From Siphonodentalium dalli (Eukaryota > Mollusca > Scaphopoda > Gadilida > Siphonodentaliidae): a stretch of DNA of 64,000 bases. The translations under genes were made by a program, and so were the position numbers. Each line of letters opens with the position of its first letter. Positions within the stretch are counted from its first letter, which is position 1. Shown here piece by piece: positions 34,678 through 46,554 of this stretch. Location: assembly GCA_032622095.1 (NCBI GenBank), contig CP136065.1:22188134-22252133 (forward strand), given 5' to 3'. The notes under the pieces are model-generated. The model did not search any database. It saw only the letters and a program-made list of their open reading frames with translations, and was not told the origin of the DNA.

Positions 34678-35795
34678 ATGAGCAGTGATTATTTTCACCC
34701 AAGCCAACATTACCGGGAAACGGACCGAACAACCGCAACCCCCCCCCCCCTCCCACACACAGACATTACTAATGAAATGGGCAAAGATACTCAAAACTTG
34801 CTATTGTCACGGCTTACCCATGAAATGAGCCATTTCACTAGTTCTATCCGCAATCAGACAAATAGTTTAAAAACACAAACAACCATAACGGCACTGTTGG
34901 GTATGAATTCCATTATTGAACCCTTCGATGGCAAACCTGACGCTTTTCCCCAATGGTTCCATTCGGTGGAAAAAATACTCCCGCGCAATTTCATCCCAAG
35001 ATGAAACTATTATTAAAATTGCTGCTCAAACATGTAAAATATGAAGTTTCGGAATTTATTCAACGCTTCATAAATGAAAATAACACGGACGGAAATTTCA
35101 CGTTCACCTGGGCTGATCTGAAATCACAATTACGTTCATTATTCAGTTCCATAACCGATTCGCCTCAAGCCCTTTCCTCATTACGAGCCATCAGGCAGAG
35201 ACATACGGAAACAATTGCCATGTTTGCAGAACGCATACGTACCCTTGCTAAACACGCGTTTACTGATGAAATTAACACAAGATCAGTACAAACACAATTA
35301 GTAACATTTTTTTCCGACGGTATTCGCGACTCTAGTATTAAATTCAGGCTTCTCAAAGACGACCCTGTAACGCTTGATAGAGCTACTGATATTGCCCTAC
35401 GCGAAATGAACCTTCGGCAGCGCTATCGCTTACGTTACGGTGAACATCATAATGATTATAACCAATTCCCACAGTTACAATCCCCTCAACCAATGGATAT
35501 CGACAATAACCACCGGCACATTCCAAGAGGGCCATCACAATCCACTTACAACCCCCGCCAATCCAAAGACAGACACCGAATCAATGATCACCCCCACAGG
35601 CGCCAACCTTCAACTTCTCACCACCCCTACTCTGCACCAAGGGTCTCCCATCAAAACTGCATCCAAACCATGGATGCAAGATATGCTACAACACCTCAAC
35701 GACCCCTCTTCTGTGCATACTGCAGATTAAACAACCATACAACAGACCAATGCAGACGTCGGGCTCAAAATAATGACCAAATTTTAAACAGATAA
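34678..35795 (+). pseudogene. Retrotransposon gag (frameshifted)
   Basis: Gag forms the particle that packages element RNA. The first open part (34678-35004) has a Gag-like segment around GMNSIIEPFDGKPDAFPQWF. The second part, in another frame (34953-35795), is alpha-helical and basic and ends with a CX2CX4HX4C zinc knuckle at 35712-35753 (CAYCRLNNHTTDQC), the nucleocapsid signature. The frame changes between about 34985 and 35040, where the best-looking reading appears to need two compensating shifts, so this copy is broken. A poly-C run in the leader coding part (34741-34750) may add indel noise. The start codon is uncertain because the 5' part is low-complexity. Confidence 0.8.
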
Positions 35796-35971
35796 GGACT
35801 CATTCCTACACAAATTTGACCCCAAGTAGACGCAAGGCAATGAGTTCAATTACACATCAAATTAGCACCATAGGCGGCCACAATCATAAATATGCTAAAG
35901 CTCATCGAACATACTAATCTCAAAAGCATAGAGTCTATAATTCACAGCTGCAGCCCATTAATCATTACCCC
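35796..35971 (+). other. Gag-pol junction, interrupted frames
   Basis: Short frames with stops in all phases lie between the end of Gag and the protease-containing frame. This is probably decayed coding sequence. Confidence 0.4.
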
Positions 35972-36532
35972 ATGCTACCATCAAAGTGTCAAAACCAACG
36001 ATATATTAATTACCGCACGCGGCGCCCACCTAATCTTGCTCGCCGCAGGCAGATCACACATACCACCAACTGCAATAACAGGTGTCCCTCTATGAAATCC
36101 ATATTTCATAATATTTCCAATAAGCCTATATTACCTTTTCTTGATTTAAACTTTCCTTCCCAATTTAAAACTGTCAATCGCCTTGAAAAACCAAGGCACC
36201 AACAAATTACTAATTCTCAGTCATCATCCAAAAGAAAGTCAACATGTGCCAATTCTCGCGAATCACATTCCAATACTGCCATTAACCCTGTAATACCACC
36301 ATTAAAACACATACAACACACAATACCAGTACTTAAATATCCAAGCGATATGACAGATGGTGCTCTAAACCAAACACCATGCTCAACTATCATTAAAATA
36401 CACAAACAACGCATTCGCTCACTATTAGATTCGGGAGCAACCACCAGTTGCTTGAAATACGACATTTATAGATCCATACCAAATCGACCACCTTTAATTA
36501 AAGAACATGTGTTACTCACATCAGCCGATTGA
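35972..36532 (+). pseudogene. Retrotransposon pol: aspartic protease, N-terminal part
   Basis: The frame ends with the retroviral-type protease active site LLDSGATTS (catalytic Asp codon at 36428) after a basic, low-complexity lead of about 150 residues. An in-frame TGA at 36530-36532 interrupts the domain. The same frame resumes at once and carries the second protease landmark ILGRDF at about 36635-36652. The enzyme would mature Gag and Pol. This copy cannot make it without reading through the stop. Confidence 0.8.
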
Positions 36533-36538
36533 ACACCA

Positions 36539-37948
36539 ATGAAAGTTTTTGGATCCACACATCTCACATTTAGAATCGGAAAACTCATTCTTACTCACAA
36601 ATTTGTCATATGTGCAACCTTGTCCCGTCCCTGCATTTTAGGGCGCGACTTTATGAAACAACACAGTATTAGACTTTACTTTGATCTAGAAAAATTCAGA
36701 ATACAGAATCAATTATACCCAATGTTAAGGGACGGTCACATTGCATCACTCATCCGATCAACAAATAACGTTTCATTATCACCCCACTCATGCGCGATCA
36801 TAACAGGCAGACTCATAGGGCCAACTGATATGTTTAACACACCTATAATCCGAATAGGCAAAGGTAACATGTCCATTTTCGAACAGGAACCAAATGTACA
36901 TGTAACCGACACGATAGCAGATTCAAATAATCCAAATATTTGCGTCATGATAGAAAATCAATCGGCGTCACATATGTCCATTAGGAAAGGTCGTGTAATA
37001 GCACAAGCATTTGGCACTCAAGAGCAAATGATATGCAGGACATCCGATGAGGAAAACATTAACTCATCTCCGCCAACCAAACACAGTATAAACACCATAG
37101 GTGACCGTCAAGACATTAACCCTCCAGTCACCAAAACTCAACCTATATCTATCGATGATATCGTGGCACCTCAACACTTTAAACAGCAAATATTGCAACT
37201 AGTATCACAATACCCTGATGTTTTTACAAATGACATAAACAAGATAGGATATTGTCCAAAAATTAAAATGAAAATCGACCTCAAACCAAATACTTTACCT
37301 ATTTTTTGCAAAAAATATCCAACACCACTGAACAAACAACGAATTATGGCTGCTGAGATAAAAAAATTATTAGATGCAGACATTATTAAACCCACTGCCC
37401 ATTCATCATGGGGATTTCCCAGTCTCCTCATATGCAAATCCACACCCAACCCCGATGGTACCCCCAATTACCGATTGGTAATCGATCTGAGAAAACTCAA
37501 TGATGTTTCCATTCCATTAAAATGGTCTATGCCTAGTTTTACAGAAATATCGTCCAAGTTACTCGGCTCAACTATTTTCAGTATCTTTGATTTATCAAAT
37601 GCTTACCATGTTATAGGAGTCGAACCCGAACATGTACCCATATTAACTATGAATACGTCGGAAGGACAATACAGTTATCAAAGAGCCCCGATGGGATATG
37701 TCTCGAGCTCAGGGTATTTTTTAAAACTCATGAACATGGCCCTACATGATCTACCGTTCGTAGAAGGATTTGTCGATGACCTGATCTGTCATAGCTCCGA
37801 TCCTCAAACGCATATACAGCAGCTCACAAAATTATTTGACAGACTCAGGGAATACGGCTTAATAGTTAAACTATCAAAATCTAAATTTTGCCAACCACAA
37901 GTCAAATTTTTAGGACATAATTATTTCCGACAAGGGCACATCCCCTGA
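36539..37948 (+). pseudogene. Retrotransposon pol: protease end plus reverse transcriptase
   Basis: This 469-codon frame starts with the rest of the protease (ILGRDFM near residue 33-40). A spacer follows, then reverse transcriptase from about residue 240: KIKMKIDLKP, a YRLVIDLRKLN block, motif A IFSIFDLSNAYH with its catalytic Asp, QRAPMGY, and the catalytic box FVDD at 37769-37780, followed by the FLGH segment. The box is FVDD rather than the YIDD/YVDD more usual in Ty3/gypsy. The frame stops at 37948, and the connection to RNase H continues in a neighbouring frame (a PDPEKIS-like start, then a VKEVRRLLG motif), so there is a frameshift near 37945. The enzyme copies element RNA into DNA. 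Confidence 0.9.
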
Positions 37949-38540
37949 CCCTGAAAAAATTTCAATTATCAAGTCTCTACCACCTCCGAAATCAGTTAAA
38001 GAAGTCCGCAGATTACTTGGAATTCTTAATTGTTACAGATCATATTCTCCTACTTTCGCATCAACGGCATTGCCTTTAATCAAACTCACAGCCAAATATG
38101 CTAAATTTGTGTGGGATGCGCCATGCCAAACAGCGTTTGACACGCTTAAGGAAAGCTTAGCAACCGCCCCCATCTTAGCTTACCCAAATCCCGTCAAACT
38201 GTTCATTCTTACAGTTGATGCATCTATCCATAGTATCGGGGCGATACTATCACAATATGCTAATAGCCAAGATGATAAACACGTTGAACTACCAATCGCG
38301 TTCGCCAGTAAAAAACTTAACAAATCACAAAGGAATTATGCTGTCATGGAAAAAGAAGCATTCGCTATATATACGTTTGCAAGGCAATTTAAATTTTACT
38401 TACAGGGATCCCAAGTAGAGATTAAAACAGATCACTTACCCCTCATCCACATGTTTAAAAAACAGGATCTGATAAACACAAAAATAAAAAAAATGGTTTT
38501 TGGAAATATCAGCATTGAACCCAAAAATTACTTATATTAA
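37949..38540 (+). pseudogene. Retrotransposon pol: connection and RNase H
   Basis: After the shifted connection segment, the frame carries a Ty3/gypsy RNase H: TVDASIHSIGAILSQ with its Asp codon at 38217, LPIAFASKKLNKSQRNYAV, MEKEAFAI with the acidic residue, and IKTDHLPL near 38427. The domain removes RNA from the RNA:DNA hybrid. Its reading frame is lost near an A-rich run at about 38478-38494. A typical post-RNase H segment (IKGTNNV) is still visible at 38537-38560 in a different frame and breaks again within 30 bp. Confidence 0.85.
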
Positions 38541-38672
38541 AGGCACGAACAATGTTACGCCGATTTTTGCAGTCGGATAAACCCCGACACACACCCGTGC
38601 ATCAATTCTTGCACAGATAGCGACCCAAATCCACCCACCAATCCCCTTGTACAGGATGTTAATATACTTGAC

Positions 38673-39476
38673 ATGAAAGATATTCAGGAATTTTCAAAAC
38701 GAAATAAACAACCAAAAAAGAAAACGGATACTGAATCATCAGTTGATCTTGACGACAGCCCGATCCTTCCTCCTATAACTAATATAAGAGATGAACAATC
38801 AGCAGACCACACAATCACCGAGATTATCAAACAAATGCAATCAACAAATATACCCGAAAAATTAGCAAAAACCTTTATTCTCAAAGATGGTATCCTACAC
38901 TATATATCAATATATAATGACATACCTAAATTACGAATATATATAACGGACAAAATAGCGCAAGAAGTTATATCCCAATATCACAGTATCGGCCATAGAG
39001 CGTTACAATCGCTATACGCGACCATACGAAACAGATATTACACACCTCAGTTGTTTGCAAAAATTGTCACATACATAAACAATTGTCATACATGCCGACA
39101 ACGAAATGCTTACAATTCAAAAATCCCGCTTCAACCAGTCACTGCCCCATCGAGACCAGGACAACTCATTGCGATCGATCTTATGGGACCATTTTCCCCC
39201 AAAACACAATCAGGAAATAGATTTATCTTAACTATTATTGATCAATTTTCATTACATACTTTAGCATACGCATTACCTAACAAAATGGTGGATACAATTT
39301 TAGAAAGATTGAATTCCGAGTATTTCACTTTATTTGGATATGTCCAGTCTATATTGACTGATAACGGTTTGGAATTTGCAAATTCAACCTTCACTGAATT
39401 TTGTAAATATTACCATATCAATCACCGCCTCACGAGTTTTTATAATCCGCAGTCTAATGGGAAATCGGAGAGATAG
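38673..39476 (+). pseudogene. Retrotransposon pol: integrase, zinc and catalytic domains
   Basis: The frame has the HHCC zinc module (H codons at 38982 and 38994, CHTC at 39084-39095). The DDE catalytic core follows: AIDLMGPF (Asp 39177), LTDNGLEFAN (Asp 39360) and NPQSNGKSER (Glu 39468). All catalytic residues are present. A TAG at 39474-39476 interrupts the protein two codons after the catalytic Glu, where related integrases read ER-HR. The same frame continues beyond it for over 800 bp, so a single point mutation is the simplest explanation. Confidence 0.9.
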
Positions 39477-40292
39477 CATAGAAGTCTAGCATCAATCATT
39501 TCAACAATCACCCAAGCAAATGTAGAAAATTGGGACCTATATCTAAATTATGCATCACAAGCAATGAACTTCTATTGTTCCAGTGTACATACACATTCAC
39601 CATTTTTTCTAACTTTTTTTAGAGAACCACAGATAAGCATAGACCGAATTTTAACACACAGAGAAAAGTATTTAGGAGATGATTTTTTAGCCACCACGCT
39701 TCAAAATCAACACATTATTTTTAAAACTACAATATCTCTTCTCGAAACAGCCTCTCGCAACCACAAACAGAACACAGGTGGATCTATTCCAACCTTTAAA
39801 ATAGGGCAATCCGTCTATTACAAAATCCACCAACCAAATCACAAATTTTCATTTAAATATGAGCCGTTTTGGCGCATCTTAAAACAAACAGGCCCCATAT
39901 CTTATATATTAAGACATGACCTATCTGCTAAATTAACAAAATCACATGCTAAATACATCAAACCATCCCCTGTTGATTGGCCAACACCTCAACGGCCCAC
40001 TCATTTAAAGAATAAACGACATAATCGATTTGCATTTCCACCGAGTGAAACCAGTGTTGATAGTAATAACTCTCAATCCACGTTGGAATCAGACGATGAC
40101 CTCAAGACAACGTCAATTAAGCGCGCTCAACTTGAGCGATCAAACACAGATGACAGTTCTTCAATACCATTGGCTGAGTTGGCCAACAGACTCATGGCTT
40201 CGAAACATTTTAATAAAACAGACAGCCAATCACCCCCGCAATTTTCACCCAGCGACCAATCAAGGCCCAAACACAGGAACCAAATGTCATAA
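39477..40292 (+). pseudogene. Retrotransposon pol: integrase C-terminal part with GPY/F module
   Basis: This continues the integrase frame after the TAG. It contains the remainder of the core and then a GPY/F module (YEPFWRILKQTGPISYIL near 39858-39912), typical of Ty3/gypsy integrases. The tail of about 120 residues is hydrophilic and rich in Ser, Asn, Thr and Gln. I see no chromodomain. The frame ends at 40292, but a neighbouring frame is open from about 40260 to a TAA at 40553-40555 with the same composition, suggesting one more frameshift in the tail. Confidence 0.85.
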
Positions 40293-41100
40293 AACACAAA
40301 TTAATTACAACAGAAAATTCTTATAATACTTCGCCAGACACAAAATCGGATCGCGCAGATAACAAACGCGGCCAGCATCGTAAATTATATACACCGTACG
40401 CCAAACACACGCCAAAAGAGTCATCGCTAGCTAATTTCCAATCTACATCATCCAACAATCCCCACTCATTTAGCAGCCGTTCGACGAATTGGTCAAACGA
40501 AAGTACGGAAACATATGATTTATATCAGATGACAACTGATATCGAACATTCATAATCATGTATCAAAATACTTCACAATCACTAATGATAGATAGTGTAC
40601 ATAACTTTTATTAGTATTATATAAAACAGGTTTTACAAAGGCAGACAAGACGGCACCTTCTCCCATCCCACCCCTTAGACATAGAGATAGGCACCCTGCC
40701 ACCTCACAGAATGAACTTGCCAAAAGCGATAATCATTACCCATAGCAGTGGCATGATCATTTAGCATATATATCAAACAGGGCACTGTCTCGTTTCCCAA
40801 ATCTCTAATTCAATTATCGATAACAGGTGTACGTTGAGTCATAACGCCGACGTAATTAAACCTAATAGACATGTAATATAGATCTTTCGGTAACGACTGA
40901 CACTGAGCGTCTTTGCCCAATTGATTATTCACGGACCATGCCAATCTATCAATCATTGCCTTTCGCATCAGTCTCTGATATCTCCGCGTTCTAAATACTA
41001 ATGGGATTTTAATATGGCAAACTCCCGTTCAGAACTCAGTTACATCATCATTCCTTCCAATATGCTTAACTCAATAATATATTCATTGACATAGCACCCC

Positions 41101-41260
41101 AACGCCGCAAGACACTATATATTGTGTAGTAGGTGATATAATAATCATGGCATATTCTCCCTCAATGTATACAACCCACCCCCCCCCCCCCCGAACGCCG
41201 CAAGACACTATATATTATATAGTAGGTGATACAATAATCACGGCATATCTCCCTCAATAT
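41101..41260 (+). repeat. Local duplication in the 3' domain, 2 units of about 67 bp
   Basis: AACGCCGCAAGACACTATAT and AGTAGGTGATA recur at 41101 and 41194. The units are separated by a run of about 14 C. Confidence 0.85.
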
Positions 41261-41425
41261 CACTACCCCAATACTGCCAAATAACGCTCTTTATCATAGA
41301 ACGATTGGTACAGAAACCACGGCATTTCCATCATCATCACTGAATACCTCTTCCATTTCCCACCTCACTTCTCACAGACATTTGCCGACATTATTTGAAC
41401 CCATGAAACCCTGAAGCAAATATAT

Positions 41426-41551
41426 AACGCTCTTTACTATAAAGCGTATATTATATCAACCCCGGCATCTCTCCCATATTCAATACGTTAACGCTCTTCA
41501 TTATAAAGCGTATATTATATCAATCCCGACATCTCTCCCATATTCAATAAG
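41426..41551 (+). repeat. Tandem duplication in the 3' domain, 2 units of about 63 bp
   Basis: AACGCTCTT, TATAAAGCGTATATTATATC and ATCTCTCCCATATTCAATA occur in both units (41426 and 41490). Confidence 0.88.
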
Positions 41552-41908
41552 TTTCCCTAAATTTTCCTCAGCAACTAAAATCATATTTATTTGAACGAAC
41601 AAACACGCTCAAGCAATATCTCTTCGCGCCATCAACACATAAAGTCCACTTATAAATTAACACACTAAACTTCATTTAATCATCAGATAATAACTCAATG
41701 CTAGCAAGTCCAATGTGCACTGTGTACAAGTGTACACATGGAATTTCGTATCGGATAAAGCCCAGAAGGTGTTACATTCAATATTGAGAGATTGATCACC
41801 TTTTAAAATAGTAACACGCATAGAAACAGAGACATGCGAAAAACTTGCTTCCCTCAACAACAAAACATAAATCAATAAATACAATAAAATTATGTTACAC
41901 AAGGCCTA

Positions 41909-42131
41909 ATTAACTTAACATGTAACCTATAACACACGACAAACGTGCTTACACAATTACCATAAGATCCTCATATACTATTCCACATCCATTTCCCATA
42001 CCACATGAACGCCCTTCCACAAAAAAAAATATCCAAATATAACGTACATGTTAACGGCCAATAAAGGCCTAATCAAATTAACACGTGACATACAAAACAC
42101 GACAAACGTGTCACACAATTACCCATAACCC
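41909..42131 (+). repeat. Degenerate duplication in the 3' domain, about 60 bp twice
   Basis: CACGACAAACGTG, CACACAATTACC and CATAA occur at about 41936 and 42098, each after a GGCCTAAT-AA-TTAACA start. Confidence 0.65.
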
Positions 42132-42714
42132 ATCGTACACCCCACCCATAATAACCAAAGCCGCATGATAACGCGTGCTAACACATATACATGTGCAAGC
42201 CTAAACTTAACCTGACTAGCATGTATGTGTAAATCACAATATGTCACCCCAACACGACTACATCGTATACATATTATCATTGCGAGGTAGATATAACTAC
42301 TATTTCATGCGTCAATTGCACTCCACTCATACTATACAATCACCCATGTATTTATTTACAGTAAACTGTCATCACAATCTTCTAAGAAAACGACCGTATA
42401 CAATCACAATATTGCCTCCTGTCGCCATGATAACTTTACCACCAAGGTGCATAGCTACACAGCCAGCATCAAATTAATTACATTCACAACTTTTAACTCA
42501 TCAAACATCACCATCAAGACACAAATAACTCAATTACAATCGACTATTGAATTACACAAATTGCCACAATGGAAACCATGATTCTCGCTTCCATCCATAA
42601 CCCATGCACCCCTCAATCTCCATTGATCATTTTATCAATAATTCCATTTGTTTTCTATAAGGGGCACAAACCCATCCATAGACAAATTATAATTTCATTA
42701 CTGCATACAGCTGT

Positions 42715-43065
42715 ATATACTAACGCCATTATGACACGTGCCAAGTCCAAGCTTTAAGACAACTGACCGTCGATAATCATCAATAAGATTGGTCACGGAT
42801 CTCGCCAACTATCAACAAACACATTAATCAGTGCCCACCCATCCAAATTCACAGCTCGGACATCATATGTTACATTCCAAGCAATATACTAACGCCATTA
42901 TGACACATGCCAATCCCAAGCATTAAATAACTGACCGGCGATAATCATCAATAACATCGGTCACGGATCTCGCCACCTATCAAAAAACGCATTAATCCAT
43001 GCCTCTCCGTCCAATTCGTTATCACTAAACATCTTATGCCACACTACAAGCAATATTTCACCTCT
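42715..43065 (+). repeat. Tandem duplication in the 3' domain, 2 units of 169 bp
   Basis: ACTAACGCCATTATGACAC, ACTGACCG-CGATAATCATCA and GGTCACGGATCTCGCCA recur from 42715 and from 42884. Confidence 0.88.
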
Positions 43066-43580
43066 GATACATGCTCCCAACAATTCCCTGTGCAATTGAC
43101 AGCAGATGAGAAACATTTGGTCTCTCATTACCACAATCCCGAATGTATACATATCGTCATGATTTTATTAACAATACAACATGCATTTATATAATACATC
43201 ACCAATCTACATCATTTACAAAACATACCATGCACTATTACCGTATTGTTATATTCATTACTGCTCATACTTGTATCTCTATATTATTTTATCATACCTT
43301 ATCCTACAAATCAATCTAGCACGCATTATGACTGCTTGCCCGATCATTTTATATACCAACCCATATATGCTTTTCCCACCATTTATTTCATAATCTCATA
43401 ATATTGCGTATCATCATTGTAAGACAACTTTGTTCCACATGTATTAATCATAACGTCACCACAATCAATGTTATTATACTTCATTTCAGCCTCATCCACA
43501 TTACATGAACACAAATACCCCAATTAGGTCCATAATTTTGATGTTACATAAGATTTTCCGCTGCGCTAAAAATCTTACAC

Positions 43581-43590
43581 GGGTGGGGGA
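43581..43590 (+). promoter_or_regulatory. Polypurine tract of the retrotransposon
   Basis: GGGTGGGGGA, with one pyrimidine, lies 4 bp upstream of the 3' LTR. This is the expected position for the plus-strand primer. Confidence 0.6.
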
Positions 43591-43594
43591 CATA

Positions 43595-44053
43595 TGTGAG
43601 ATAACTACCCATTATAATCTCACAACTTGATTCAAACTATACGAATGTCCCAATATATAAAACCCCAAACTCAGATATTCGTGTTCGGTTCTTAACGAAA
43701 CCTCACAAGTCTTACTCCCAGTGAAGACATACACACAATGAAGATGGCTCCCAAATATGGTCAAGGGAAATTACCATAACGAAGGAACCAATCCCGATGT
43801 GTATTGCCAAACGCCTCATCTAATATGCATCCCAAATAGTATATAAGAAACAACCACATCCCATCACCTCATGCTTTCACTAGACTCATCTCATCTCGAG
43901 GTTATCTCCAGGCATCACCCACATCAGGCATCACCCATTCGGGGACCTCACTTCGCGGCGACTCTTGATCATGATATTTGTACACACTGCATATCTTATT
44001 CATAACATAATAAAGACTTGTACCTACTATATCTATGTGTTGATTACCTCACA
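43595..44053 (+). repeat. 3' LTR (459 bp)
   Basis: It matches the 5' LTR with 10 substitutions and a 1-bp indel by eye. TATATAAAA lies at 43654-43662 and AATAAA at 44009-44014. It is followed by the ATGT target duplication at 44054-44057. Confidence 0.93.
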
Positions 44054-44057
44054 ATGT

Positions 44058-44713
44058 GGAGGATTTATGTAAATGTTAGCCCAAACTACATTTCCAAGTA
44101 ACGATGGTTTTGTTGTTTATTTTGAGGAATAATACCGCGTCAGATGAATTCAACCCAAATATGTTAACAGTTGTCGTGTAAAACATTCGGCAGTAGGTTA
44201 GCGTTATTTAGTATTTGTGGATGTCCTTTAACATGGGGAAAATAGACTACTGCGCTTGAACGAGCGTGTGAATTTGCCGTTTTTAATGTATAGCAACTTG
44301 ATAATCAATAACAGAGGCATTCTCTGTCAAATATGATCGCTCTATTTACGGTATTAATTGCGGAACTTTCTAAAGTAAACTACGCGTAAACGGATACATA
44401 CGGTAAATTATAGAAGGTGCCGAATCGGCCTAATCGCCCCAGGGCCAACTCGCCCCAGTCGACGTCTGTCAATTCGGTACCTACTATAACATGTACCCGA
44501 GGATGAGTCCGGCTCGGAATAAAATATGTATACGGGTGTTATATAGCGTTTTGTCCGTTGTTTCTCTATGAATATTATTGAAATTTGGTGTATATGTCCG
44601 GGCTGGGACATGGAATACAACAACGTTTGAATTGTTTTTAAATTTACAAATTTGTTGATTTTATTCATTTTTTTTTTTCGTTCTGAAAACACACTATAAA
44701 GTGTATATAATAT
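44058..44713. other. No gene recognised
   Basis: Intron sequence. A GC-richer patch near 44419-44470 (GCCGAATCGGCC, CGCCCCAG twice) is the only local feature. Confidence 0.4.
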
Positions 44714-45017
44714 AATAACGAACACGAGACATACATAATTTATAAACTGTTAACAAAAGATATCAAATTCAAAACATGACAAAGATGACTCAGTGGAGTT
44801 TATAAAGTGAACATAAAAACATTGAGGTAAGAATCTTTTTAGGGAATGCAACTTTATTTAATGATAATAAACACATAAATTAAAATAACAAACATGAGAC
44901 ATACATAATTTATAAACTGTTAACAAAAGATATCAAACTCAATACATGACAAAGATGACTCCTCAGTGAAGTTTATAAAGTGAACATAAAAATATTAAGG
45001 TATGAATCTTTTTAAGC
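44714..45017 (+). repeat. Direct repeat, 2 units of about 130 bp
   Basis: GAGACATACATAATTTATAA, ACTGTTAACAAAAGATATCA and CATGACAAAGATGACTC occur from about 44724 and about 44896. Confidence 0.85.
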
Positions 45018-46400
45018 ATTACCAAACCGTTTAGCACAGACCACAGTCCACTTCACTCATCCGATCATCACCAAACTTCGTATTTATCTTGATATTGATC
45101 TATCAGATGAGAGCTATCAAATATTTTTTTAATTTCATAGGGAAAAATGGTCGCCAGCGGCCATATTGCATTTACGTTATATGTTATCGCGTTATGTCGA
45201 TATCTAGTATTACTTAGAAAGTTCACCTTTCCAAATTCATAATTGCTCCATTGACTGTAAACAGATGAAATTATTCCCATCTTCGGATAGAGTGTCACTG
45301 AAACGTTATTTTGTCAGACTGTCTGTATGATCACTGATTATATATGGCAATAATCTGTAATAAGATGTAGCACTATTTTATTTTATATTTACACGCAGTG
45401 TTGTTTTTATACAACAATTCTAATCCCCCTAGATCATCATGATCGACCATACATCGCGCGAGGACCTGGTTGAATTAAGGGGGGTTTTATGGATCACTTC
45501 TGTCCTCAAGCTAGATTATACTTATGACATTTAATGGCATGTTACTAACGTGGAGGGTTAGATTTGCTTGAGAAACCACCACTCTTTAATTCACACCAAG
45601 TTCTCAGCTGTCATGAACCCATAGCCATGATATATGGTTTATTTTATGTATACTAGTAATATAGTTATTTTCAGTACCTTTATATACCATTACTGTGTAT
45701 AACAATGCATATAAATTAATCAATGTATACATGTATATTGATTCAACGGATTCAGTGGTTTTGTCCATCAGTCTATCAAATTTGCGGGGAAAACATGGCC
45801 ACAAGCAGTACACCCTGCTAAATTTCGAATTTTTATCAATTGGCGCACCCTGCAGCCAGCTTTTATTGGAGAACTTTTTCTCATGTGGATATTTTGGGTC
45901 ACCGCTAGATGTGAGCCATATTTTGTTCTCAAACTGTCCTTGTGAAGACATCACTGCCAGCGGTGATCTTCAATTTTACTATTTTTATGGCTAAATAATT
46001 TGGTTGATCCTACAGACGACACCCCTGGTCCGATCGTCACCAGATTCCACAATGATCTTCTGGATAACCAGCGTGAGAGTAATCTAATTTTCGGGAATTT
46101 CGTTAAAAAACATCACCACAGGCAGCAATTTGGTATCTTACTCTTTGATCCTCTTTTGCATGACTGAATTGTTTAGCAACGGTACAGACATATCCCTCAT
46201 CTGATAGTCACCAAACTTCATATTGTTCTTCGGGCTGACAACTAGATGGGAGCTCTCGAATGCTTTGAATTTTTTTGGAAAACATTGTCGCCAGCAGTCA
46301 TCTTCTATTTTGGTTTTTATATACATGTATATCTCTTCATGCGGATAGCCAGTATTACCTAGGTACTTCAACTTTCCGCATTCCTGTCATCATTTGAAAT
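45015..46400 (+). repeat. CATGGC-GCCAGC repeat family, array 2 (degenerate)
   Basis: TCATCCGATCATCACCAAAC, AGATG(A/G)GAGCT and GTCGCCAGC(G/A)G-CAT recur at about 45056, 45230 (end motif), 45790, 45940 and 46200. Related to 29380-30340 and 50290-50880. Confidence 0.65.
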
Positions 46401-46554
46401 ATAAAAATTTACCTGATACATGCACCCTTCAAAATTTGTTTCGTCGTATCTATTTTAATGACCCGCATCGTAATATTGATACAGATATATTTGTCAAACA
46501 TTTCTTTGTACAATATACAGGTATTTAGTTTGTAACTAAATCTAGAAATATATA

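Larger units (their letters stand above)
40556..43580 (+). other. Long 3' domain of the retrotransposon, no recognisable gene
   Basis: Three kilobases lie between the end of Pol and the polypurine tract. Frames are at most about 78 codons on either strand, and I find no envelope-like signal, transmembrane pattern or known domain. The sequence is AT- and C-rich on the plus strand and holds several local duplications, annotated separately. It could be a decayed extra gene, captured host sequence, or a structural untranslated region. Confidence 0.6.
33636..44053 (+). mobile_element. Ty3/gypsy LTR retrotransposon, complete but decayed
   Basis: Both LTRs (TGTGAG...CTCACA ends) flank an internal region with Gag zinc knuckle, protease, reverse transcriptase, RNase H and integrase in the Ty3/gypsy order. 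The integrase GPY/F module supports the assignment. The 4-bp sequence ATGT precedes the left LTR (33632-33635) and follows the right LTR (44054-44057), so this is one intact insertion. The two LTRs differ at 10 positions plus one indel by eye, about 2%. Several frameshifts and two in-frame stops make this copy coding-defective. It is inserted in sense in the 20-kb intron between 32070 and 52200. Confidence 0.95.

Noticed and set aside
36539-37948. BEL/Pao assignment suggested by the V in FVDD
   Set aside because: The PR-RT-RNase H-integrase sequence details and the GPY/F module fit Ty3/gypsy better.
39916-40292. Chromodomain at the integrase C-terminus
   Set aside because: The tail after the GPY/F module is Ser/Asn/Thr-rich without the aromatic pattern of a chromodomain.
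40556-43580. Envelope gene of the retrotransposon
   Set aside because: No frame over about 78 codons and no signal peptide, membrane segment or cleavage-like pattern on the plus strand.
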